Positions 1 through 5,096 of a stretch of 6,951 nt of DNA are shown in pieces (the stretch's first letter is position 1; every line of letters begins with the position of its first letter). Position numbers and translations under genes: made by a program. Source of the DNA: Acidobacteriota bacterium (GTDB lineage Bacteria; Acidobacteriota; HRBIN11). The stretch spans positions 1 to 6,951 of the forward strand of contig JANXAA010000112.1 in NCBI GenBank assembly GCA_025061865.1, written 5' to 3'. The notes under the pieces are model-generated. The model did not search any database, was not told the origin of the DNA, and saw only the letters and a list, made by a program, of their open reading frames with translations.

Positions 1-73
1 GGCCTCGGAATGCCTGTCCTGAGATGGAGTAGACGGACCTGCGAGATGGGTCCGTGGTCGGGGGGCCTTTCGT

Positions 74-2155
74 ATGGAAGCTTGGTTTGGACCTGAGGGG
101 CGCCTCCGTGAAAGCCTGTCGGAGTTCGAGTTCCGGCCGGGTCAGCTCCAGATGGCTCAGGCTGTGGCTCAGGGCCTGGCTGAAGGCCGATGGGTCATCG
201 TCGAGGCCGGGACAGGTATCGGTAAGACCCTGGCTTACCTGGTCCCGGCTGTCGTCGGGTCACATCCCCTTCTCGTAGCGACGGGCACGATCGCCCTTCA
301 GGAACAGCTCGCCCGAAAGGACATCCCCCTGCTGGCCCGTTGTGGCTTGCGAGTCTCAGCCGCCGTCCTGAAGGGTCGGTCTCATTACCTGTGTCTCTGG
401 AAATGGAACCGTTGGCGGCGGGCCCCGCCCCTGGTTTTAGATGCCTCTCTCGCCCACCGACTGGAGGCCTGGGTCCGGCAGACGTCGACTGGCGACCCAG
501 CTGAATTCGACGGCCTCCCCGAAGACCATCCCCTCTGGACGGAACTGACGGCCGACGCCCAGACCTGCATGGGCTCTCGATGCGCCTTCTTCCGGGACTG
601 CTATCTTTACGAAGCTCGGCGGCAAGCCGAACGGGCCCAGGTCGTGATTGTCAACCATCACCTCCTCTTGGCCGACGCCCGTGTCCGGACCCATCGGGAC
701 CGCCGTCTGCTCCCAGACGTTCCCCACTTGGTCATCGATGAAGCCCACATGCTGGAAGAGACGGCCGTCTCTACCCTGACCCTCACGTTGAGTTTCGTTG
801 ACTTTTATAGGCTTCTGCAAGAACTCGACACATCTATTCAGGTCAGCGAACGGATGCCTGACGCCTCCTTGCGCCAGTGGCAGGCCTACCAGAATCGAAT
901 CCGCACGGAGGCCTTGGCCCTGTTTGGCCGTGAGGCCAATGGTGGATCGCAAATGGCGGATCGCGAGCAGGCGAACAGTGAACGGCGACCCGACTCGCTG
1001 ATGTGCCATTCGCCATTCGCCCCTACACGAGTCCCCTGGTCTGAGTTTTGCCGTTTACACACCGGTTTGGACCGGCACCTGATAAATCTAAAGACAGCAC
1101 TCCAAGGCCTGATCACGTGGGTCCAGGTCCTGCCCTTGCCCGAGGAAGAAAGGGACCAGTTCAGCCTATGGGCCTCGGAGCTGGCGACCTTGTGCGACGT
1201 CTTTGCCGAGAACGTCGGAGACGACCTTGTCCGGTATGCCGAGCTGTCAGGAGCGACGTCTTACCGGGTGAATGCGCCCCGATGGACCTTGTGTGCGGCG
1301 CCCTTGCAGGTCGGTCCCCTCCTGGCCGAATGGCTCTGGCCCCGCTTTCGCTCGGTGGTCCTTACGTCGGCCACCCTGACGTATCGGGGGCGTTTTGATT
1401 TCTTAGCAGAGCGCCTGGGCCTCGCGGTAGAAGACCGGAGGCTGGAGACTGGAGACGGGCCTTCTGTCTCTGGTCCCTCGCTGGTATCCCTTTCGATTCC
1501 GTCCCCCTTCCAATGGCGTCAACAGACCTGCCTATGGATTCCCTCGGACATGCCGGATCCCCGGGACCCGGCCTTTGTCCCTGAACTTCAACGCCGGGTC
1601 GAGGCTCTCGTCCGCTTGGTCGGTGGGAGCACCCTGGTCCTCTGCACGAGTGTGCAAAACATGCAGACTGTCGCCGCCTACTTGGAAGAGCGGGTCCCCT
1701 GGACGGTCTACCAGCAGGGCCGTTTGCCCCGACGGCTCTTGATGGAACGCTTTCAAGCCGATGTCTCCAGCGTACTGGTGGCGACGGCCGGCTTCTGGCA
1801 GGGCTTCGACGTCCCCGGCGAGGCCTTGCGATGCGTCATCATCGACAAACTCCCCTTCGAGGTGCCCTCCGACCCCGTCGTCCAGGCCCGCATAGAGTCC
1901 ATTCGCCGGGCGGGCCAGGACCCCTTTCACGTTTATCAACTCCCGAAAGCCATCACGCTCCTCCGACAAGGCTTGGGACGGCTTATCCGAACCCGGACGG
2001 ATACCGGCCTCATGGCCCTGATGGACAGCCGCGTGTGGCGCCGGCCCTACGGCCGGATCATCCTTCGGGAACTCCGTCCGATCCCGATCGTTCGAGCATG
2101 GGAGGAGCTGAAGCGGTGGTGGCACGAGCGAAATCCCGTTACGAGCCAAGAGTAG
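74..2155 (+). CDS. dinG: DinG/YoaA-family ATP-dependent DNA helicase with 4Fe-4S cluster
   Basis: Superfamily 2 helicase of the XPD/DinG group, 693 aa, cytoplasmic. The family unwinds DNA 5' to 3' and resolves R-loops, D-loops and forked structures during repair. Visible motifs in order: Q-like EFEFRPGQ (17-24), Walker A EAGTGIGKT (44-52), four cluster cysteines C107, C165, C170 and C176 (the C-x4-C-x5-C spacing matches DinG), NHHLLLAD (194-201), DEAH box (222-225), LTSATL (430-435), motif V WQGFDVPGE (575-583), and motif VI QGLGRLIRTRTDTG (632-645). There is no N-terminal exonuclease domain, so it is nearer the E. coli DinG/YoaA layout than the Firmicutes form. ATG 74 is the only usable start: the frame opens after a TGA at 20-22 and holds no other ATG, GTG or TTG. 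The G-run at 60-65 is a possible weak ribosome site. Residues 289-316 and about 455-469 are repeat-derived insertions. The 73 bases upstream show nothing identifiable. Confidence 0.95.
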   Translation: MEAWFGPEGRLRESLSEFEFRPGQLQMAQAVAQGLAEGRWVIVEAGTGIGKTLAYLVPAVVGSHPLLVATGTIALQEQLARKDIPLLARCGLRVSAAVLKGRSHYLCLWKWNRWRRAPPLVLDASLAHRLEAWVRQTSTGDPAEFDGLPEDHPLWTELTADAQTCMGSRCAFFRDCYLYEARRQAERAQVVIVNHHLLLADARVRTHRDRRLLPDVPHLVIDEAHMLEETAVSTLTLTLSFVDFYRLLQELDTSIQVSERMPDASLRQWQAYQNRIRTEALALFGREANGGSQMADREQANSERRPDSLMCHSPFAPTRVPWSEFCRLHTGLDRHLINLKTALQGLITWVQVLPLPEEERDQFSLWASELATLCDVFAENVGDDLVRYAELSGATSYRVNAPRWTLCAAPLQVGPLLAEWLWPRFRSVVLTSATLTYRGRFDFLAERLGLAVEDRRLETGDGPSVSGPSLVSLSIPSPFQWRQQTCLWIPSDMPDPRDPAFVPELQRRVEALVRLVGGSTLVLCTSVQNMQTVAAYLEERVPWTVYQQGRLPRRLLMERFQADVSSVLVATAGFWQGFDVPGEALRCVIIDKLPFEVPSDPVVQARIESIRRAGQDPFHVYQLPKAITLLRQGLGRLIRTRTDTGLMALMDSRVWRRPYGRIILRELRPIPIVRAWEELKRWWHERNPVTSQE
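938..1020 (+). repeat. Heptanucleotide-based repeat cluster inside the helicase gene
   Basis: Two adjacent 14-mers, AATGGTGGATCGCA (938-951) and AATGGCGGATCGCG (952-965), differ at two positions. Next come two related heptamers, GAACAGT (973-979) and GAACGGC (980-986), then two identical heptamers CCATTCG (1006-1012 and 1013-1019). All units are 7 or 14 nt long. AATGGCG at 952-958 is the reverse complement of 1011-1017, so the ends can pair. The block is translated in frame as about 28 residues (289-316) rich in N, S, R, D and P that look unlike the surrounding helicase sequence. I infer a repeat insertion tolerated in a surface loop. Confidence 0.7.
1437..1479 (+). repeat. Second intragenic heptanucleotide cluster
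   Basis: Three tandem heptamers, GGAGGCT, GGAGACT and GGAGACG, occupy 1437-1457. After an 8-nt gap come two degenerate units, GTCTCTG (1466-1472) and GTCCCTC (1473-1479), resembling the same unit in inverted orientation. The block encodes roughly residues 455-469 (RRLETGDGPSVSGPS). It falls between the GL-containing segment after the LTSATL motif and the conserved SPF segment, where family members normally have only a short linker. Inference: an in-frame repeat insertion. Confidence 0.6.
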
Positions 2156-2156
2156 G

Positions 2157-2484
2157 AGAGTAGGAAGCGTAAGCCCAAAGCCCGTCGTCTGCGATCATCC
2201 CCAAGCCGCTGACATCGGGGCCGATGTCTTGCGCCAGGACGGGAACGCCGTCGAAGCCGCTGTCGCCGTGGGATTTGCACTAGCTGCCTTGAGGCCGGCA
2301 ACGTCGGTGACGGCGGTTTCATAGTGATCTACCGGCTAGGTGCAGGTGCCTATGCTCTCGATTTCCGGGCACAAGCTCCGCCCAGGCGACGCCCGACATG
2401 TACGGATGGTCTGGCGATGGCAGGACGGTGACCTGGGCTTGTCCAATCCTCGGGGCCCGGGAGGGTGCCGCCGGACGGCCTTGA
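2157..2484 (+). pseudogene. ggt: Remnant of gamma-glutamyltransferase (N-terminal part, frameshifted)
   Basis: The intact enzyme, about 550 aa and usually periplasmic or secreted, transfers or hydrolyses the gamma-glutamyl group of glutathione. Three successive frames spell its N-terminal region. Frame one (2184-2288) reads VVCDHPQAADIGADVLRQ, then DGNAVEAAVAVGFALAA, matching the family's DHPLA..G..ILR.GGNAVDAAVA stretch. At about 2289 one base appears lost. The next frame (2291-2380) gives EAGNVGDGGFIVIYRLGAGA and then YALDFRAQAP, matching GNxGGGGF and the LDFRExAP segment. At about 2384 a second single-base loss shifts to a frame reading ATPDMY (2386-2403), ending at TGA 2482. No start codon or signal peptide precedes the match, and the catalytic threonine region (around residue 390 in the family) is absent. 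So the remnant would be non-functional even if both frameshifts were sequencing errors. It begins almost directly after the helicase stop. Confidence 0.8.
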
Positions 2485-2557
2485 AAACCAAGGAGATTTT
2501 TATGGGCTTGAATAAAAGGTGAAAATCGAAAAATCGGCTTTATTAGGTGCTGGACGC

Positions 2558-2728
2558 TAGGTGAACCCAAGTCGTGCCCCCACCCGGGGCCTTTCCCCCA
2601 GGGGAAGATGCTGGGTGAAAGGGAACTACAATCAGAAGATTGTGGACGAGCTCTCGCAAGCGGAGTTGAGATTTTCAGGGACTCTGCTCAAAGGCCACAC
2701 CTAAGGTTAGGTGAAACCAAGCCGTGGC
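2558..2728 (+). repeat. Pair of 21-bp imperfect direct repeats 150 bp apart
   Basis: The stretch at 2558-2578, beginning TAGGTGAACCCAAG, recurs at 2708-2728 as TAGGTGAAACCAAG, with 18 of 21 positions identical and an exact offset of 150 bp. A shorter echo, GGGTGAAAGGG, lies near 2613. The flanks do not match. They may be remnants of a duplication or a small dispersed repeat, with function unknown. Confidence 0.5.
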
Positions 2729-2765
2729 CTACAGGCCATGATGAGGTCTGTCGCTAAACACGAGT

Positions 2766-2817
2766 CTCTCCCGTATCCCATCGACCCCGCTCGCCTGAGA
2801 CCCGGTACCCGAGACCC
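2766..2817. repeat. Intergenic heptanucleotide cluster abutting the radical SAM stop codon
   Basis: CTCTCCC (2766-2772) and GTATCCC (2773-2779) are consecutive heptamers. After a less regular stretch, GAGACCC (2797-2803), GGTACCC (2804-2810) and a second GAGACCC (2811-2817) follow head to tail. All five units end in CCC. The array stops one base before the stop codon of the - strand radical SAM gene (2819-2821). This is the same unit length as the two clusters inside the helicase gene, with a different sequence. Confidence 0.6.
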
Positions 2818-2818
2818 C

Positions 2819-3622
2819 TCATTCAGGCCAGACGATTTCCAACGGCACACCTGGGAGAGCCTGAACCAAGCGGTCGGCTACCTGGGCCATCTCGGATGGA
2901 GCCAGGGGCCGGACGCCGTCATAGGCCGGGCAACGGTCAACCGTATAGAGTTGGATGCTCTTTGGGCGAAGCTCCTGTCGGTGGACCCACTCGACCCACT
3001 CGGCCAGGGCAGCAGGTGCGATGTTTTCACCCAGTCCCTTCACGACCATGACCTGCAGATGATAGTCCCGAAGCTTTCGAAGACCCTCGACGAAAGTCTC
3101 CCACCGGAAGCCGAAGAGAGGCTTATCGACAGCGACAAACCAAGAGCCGACCCCATCGAGTTTTACGGCCCGTTCATCCAGCCGGTTCAGGCTCTGGGCA
3201 ATCCCATCGACATGAATCCGAGCCCCATTCGTCAGGATCCAGGTACGGGCCGTCGGAAAGTACCGGTCCCGGGCGGCCAGGAGCCGGTCGATGAGGTCCG
3301 GTGTCTGGGGATGAAGAGTCGGCTCGCCGTTGCCAGAAATCGTGATGACGTCGACGGGAATGCCGGTCGATGCGATGCGGGCAAAGGCAGTCTCGACCTC
3401 ATGAGTAAATACGGCCGGACTTACAAAGTCCTCCCGCCGGGGAAGCCGGTCCGTCGGCCCCAACTGACAGTAAACGCAGTCGAAGTTACAGACTTTCGTC
3501 ATCGGGGCAAACCAATTAATACCCAACGACCAGCCCAATCGCCGAGACCGGACAGGTCCGTACACACAACTGTCGACTAAGTCGTGACCAGGTTTCTTGG
3601 GAAGTGAAACCTGAAGGGTCAT
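2819..3622 (-). CDS. Radical SAM protein, COG0731 / TYW1-like
   Basis: A 267-aa radical SAM enzyme. C45, C49 and C52 in KVCNFDCVYCQLG form the CxxxCxxC site for the 4Fe-4S cluster that cleaves S-adenosylmethionine. SGNGEPTLHP (96-105) fits the SAM-binding GGE-type motif, and YGPVRSRRLGWSLGIN (21-36) is the typical N-terminal signature of COG0731. Archaeal and eukaryotic relatives (TYW1) build the tricyclic wyosine base on tRNA-Phe. Bacterial short homologues share the core, but their substrate is not established, so no symbol is given. ATG 3622 is supported because an in-frame TAG lies two codons upstream (3626-3628). No clear ribosome site is seen, and a GTG at codon 20 is a possible alternative. 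It is the last - strand gene before the convergence zone, 179 bp after ispA, so probably not tightly cotranscribed. Confidence 0.88.
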   Translation of the reverse strand: MTLQVSLPKKPGHDLVDSCVYGPVRSRRLGWSLGINWFAPMTKVCNFDCVYCQLGPTDRLPRREDFVSPAVFTHEVETAFARIASTGIPVDVITISGNGEPTLHPQTPDLIDRLLAARDRYFPTARTWILTNGARIHVDGIAQSLNRLDERAVKLDGVGSWFVAVDKPLFGFRWETFVEGLRKLRDYHLQVMVVKGLGENIAPAALAEWVEWVHRQELRPKSIQLYTVDRCPAYDGVRPLAPSEMAQVADRLVQALPGVPLEIVWPE

Positions 3623-3680
3623 ACCCTATTCCAGCAGTTCGGGAATTCGGCAGTGCGTCGATGGGACAAATAGGTAAGTA

Positions 3681-3733
3681 GCCGTTTAAGACGCAAGCCG
3701 TTAAGGCCTAAGCATTTAGGATGCCGGTTTAGG
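3681..3733. repeat. Degenerate GCCGTTTAAG-type repeats in the ispA/radical SAM spacer
   Basis: Three related words occur: GCCGTTTAAG (3681-3690), GCCGTTAAGG (3697-3706) and GCCGGTTTAGG (3723-3733). Between them CCTAA and TTAGG form a small inverted repeat (3707-3720). The block lies upstream of the radical SAM start on the - strand, so it could be a regulator-binding region or a decayed repeat. The sequence does not decide between these. No convincing -10/-35 pair was found in this 179-bp spacer. Confidence 0.4.
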
Positions 3734-3764
3734 CAGGGGTGTCACCCATTCTACCTCTGTATAC

Positions 3765-3790
3765 CTATTGCCAGCTGCCTACGAACTGCC
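3765..3790. repeat. Weak heptanucleotide cluster downstream of ispA
   Basis: CTATTGC (3765-3771) and CAGCTGC (3772-3778) are consecutive, followed by CTACGAACTGC (3779-3789). The words look like degenerate copies of a CTACTGC-like heptamer. They lie 12 bases beyond the ispA stop codon, resembling the placement of the 2766-2817 cluster after the radical SAM gene. The copies are diverged, so the call is tentative. Confidence 0.35.
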
Positions 3791-3801
3791 GGATCGTCGA
3801 A

Positions 3802-4689
3802 CTACGCCTGCCGTTCCGTGATAAGATAGGCCAGGGACGTCAAGAGGCCATGGGTGTCCCACGGGCGGATCGCTTCGACGGCCCGGTCCCGGAACGCCCG
3901 GGCGTCGGCCCACGCCCGTTCGAGGCCGACGGCTCGGGGGTAAGTCGCCTTGGAAGCCTGCACGTCTTTGCCCGGCGTCTTCCCTAACCGCTCCGGCGGG
4001 GTCGTGAGGTCCAGGATGTCATCGACGATTTGAAAGGCCGTCCCGACCGCCTCCCCGTACACCCGAAGGGCTTCGATCATCGCCGGCGGTGCTTCTACCA
4101 TCAGACCCCCGATTTCGACGGCAGCCGTGATCAGGGCAGCTGTCTTCCGGCGGTGGATGTTCAAGACGTGCTCGACCGAGGGCGTCGGCGCTGCGGTGTG
4201 CATGTCCAGCCACTGACCGGCGACCATCCCCTGTGGACCGGCATAACGCGCCAGTAGGCGAACGACGTCGATGCCGATCGCCGGATGAGCCCGGAGAAAT
4301 GGACAAGTCCCCAGGAGCTCGAAGGCCAAAGTGAGAAGGCCATCCCCAGCCAAGATGGCCGTCCCTTCGCCAAACTGGACGTGACACGTCGGCCGACCCC
4401 GCCGGAGCGTGTCATTGTCCATCGCCGGCAGATCATCATGGATTAAAGAATACGTATGGATACACTCGATGGCACAAGCCGCATACCGGAAACGTTCGGG
4501 CTCGACGTCCAGGGTCTCACCGACCGCTAAGAGGAGGACGGGCCGGACACGCTTGGCCGGGGCCAGAAGAGAGTAACGCATGGCCTCCCACAGGCCGCCG
4601 GCGAGTTCGGCCCCGGCGGGCCGGACCAACTGGTCCAGCCAGGCCTCGACGAGTTCGACCCGGGTTTTCCAGTAATCTGGGCCACGCAT
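3802..4689 (-). CDS. ispA: Polyprenyl diphosphate synthase, IspA type (probable farnesyl diphosphate synthase)
   Basis: A 295-aa all-helical trans-prenyltransferase of normal length for bacterial IspA. It condenses isopentenyl diphosphate with allylic diphosphates in the cytoplasm, supplying precursors of undecaprenyl phosphate, quinones and other isoprenoids. KRVRP (46-50) binds diphosphate. The first aspartate-rich motif, DDLPAMD (85-91), has the two-residue insertion typical of bacterial and plant enzymes, followed by LRRGRPTCH (95-103). GQWLDM lies at 158-163, RKTAAL at 181-186, the second motif DDILD at 223-227, and GKTPGKD at 236-242. The fifth residue before the first motif is Tyr80. 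An aromatic residue there limits product length in Bacillus FPP synthase, so C15 is the favoured product, though a C20 synthase is not excluded. ATG 4689 has GGAGGG just upstream. No xseB or dxs neighbours are visible, unlike the common xseB-ispA-dxs order. Confidence 0.93.
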   Translation of the reverse strand: MRGPDYWKTRVELVEAWLDQLVRPAGAELAGGLWEAMRYSLLAPAKRVRPVLLLAVGETLDVEPERFRYAACAIECIHTYSLIHDDLPAMDNDTLRRGRPTCHVQFGEGTAILAGDGLLTLAFELLGTCPFLRAHPAIGIDVVRLLARYAGPQGMVAGQWLDMHTAAPTPSVEHVLNIHRRKTAALITAAVEIGGLMVEAPPAMIEALRVYGEAVGTAFQIVDDILDLTTPPERLGKTPGKDVQASKATYPRAVGLERAWADARAFRDRAVEAIRPWDTHGLLTSLAYLITERQA

Positions 4690-4692
4690 GGG

Positions 4693-4698
4693 CCCTCC
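4693..4698 (-). promoter_or_regulatory. Ribosome binding site of ispA
   Basis: On the - strand GGAGGG ends three bases before the ATG at 4689-4687. The sequence is a strong Shine-Dalgarno match but the spacing is shorter than usual. It supports ATG 4689 as the start. Confidence 0.6.
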
Positions 4699-4730
4699 GC
4701 GCAGGAACCGATCCCGAAAACTTTAGGATC

Positions 4731-4774
4731 AAAAATTTTTAAATTTTATATTTTAATAAAATTTTTTAAATATT
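4731..4774 (-). promoter_or_regulatory. 44-bp pure A/T tract upstream of ispA, candidate promoter region
   Basis: Every base from 4731 to 4774 is A or T, arranged as alternating A- and T-runs of three to six bases, in an otherwise GC-rich window. It begins 42 bp upstream of the ispA ATG. On the - strand it contains TAAAAT and TATAAA, either usable as a -10 element. ATTCAA lies 17 bp before TAAAAT as a poor -35. The A/T runs could also act as an UP element, a bent or easily melted segment, or a binding site for a nucleoid protein. The promoter role is inferred from position and composition only. Confidence 0.4.
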
Positions 4775-5096
4775 GAATGGACAGTAATTGCTTCTACTTT
4801 GCCTACCCACTACGATTTTTAACGTCTACAGCACAAAGGCTCCCCTTTTCTCGACTTTAAACTTTCTCCCAAAGTCCTTGCCCAATAAAAGTGGACACAA
4901 ATCTTGTGATGATCGGATTTTTGTCCCCAAAATGACAGTCATTTTTTGACCCCTTACCCAGGCCTCGACTGATTTGCAGGACCCCTTTCTCTCCATTTTT
5001 GTAACTATAAATTCCGCATTTTGTACATATAAATCCTTTGGAGGTTGCTGAAAACGTCTGTCTAAACCGACCGACTTTCCTTTTAAAAATGACTAT
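4775..5096. other. AT-rich spacer between uvrA and ispA
   Basis: Visibly poorer in G+C than all flanking genes, and purine-rich on the - strand. One - strand frame stays open for about 90 codons, from a TAG just after uvrA to a TAG at 4826-4828. Within it an ATG at 4996 gives a 56-aa ORF (4996 to 4826) starting MERKGSCKSVEAW. It has no ribosome site and no recognisable domain, so it is not called as a gene. Inverted repeats: AAAATGAC-A-GTCATTTT (4929-4945, perfect arms) and CACAA-ATC-TTGTG (4896-4908). A direct repeat TATAAATTCC (5006-5015) and TATAAATCC (5028-5036) lies near the uvrA end. These could be operators or weak terminators, but I see no decisive context. Confidence 0.5.

Larger units (their letters stand above)
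2485..2818. other. Non-coding convergence zone between the ggt remnant and the radical SAM gene
   Basis: No gene is recognisable here. It holds a good Shine-Dalgarno-like AAGGAG (2490-2495) six bases before an ATG (2502), but that frame encodes only MGLNKR before TGA (2520-2522). It may be the leftover start of a lost gene. Two GC-rich inverted stretches follow: GCCCC and GGGGC around 2575-2592, and TTCCC with GGGAA around 2594-2606. A short palindrome TGGCCT-AC-AGGCCA lies at 2725-2738. None has a T-tract that would make a classic terminator, although the flanking genes converge here. Confidence 0.5.

Noticed and set aside
437..1009. A - strand frame of 190 codons inside dinG
   Set aside because: It lies opposite the Fe-S and DEAH regions of a clearly real helicase and shows no motifs.
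938..1020. Tandem repeats as a CRISPR array
   Set aside because: The units are 7-14 nt with no unique spacers, and they are translated within an intact gene.
2544..2650. Cobalamin-riboswitch-like words (AGGTGC, AGGGGAA, GGGTGAAA, ATCAGAAGA) in the convergence zone
   Set aside because: The conserved CCCGC.ACTGT segment is missing, the spacing to the B12-box-like part is far too short, and no B12-related gene follows.
2725..2738. TGGCCT-AC-AGGCCA hairpin as a terminator for the convergent genes
   Set aside because: The stem is only five to six pairs and no T-tract follows on either strand.
2711..3580. Long + strand open frame of 289 codons opposite the radical SAM gene
   Set aside because: The - strand frame carries the CxxxCxxC and GNGEP motifs; this one has no recognisable domain and is a GC-rich shadow.
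4929..4945. Palindrome AAAATGAC-A-GTCATTTT as a rho-independent terminator
   Set aside because: The stem is AT-rich and weak, the loop is very short, and the T-run is mostly part of the stem. An operator is possible but unsupported.
4731..5096. AT-rich region as a replication origin
   Set aside because: No DnaA-box cluster was seen, and dnaA, dnaN or other origin-linked genes are absent.
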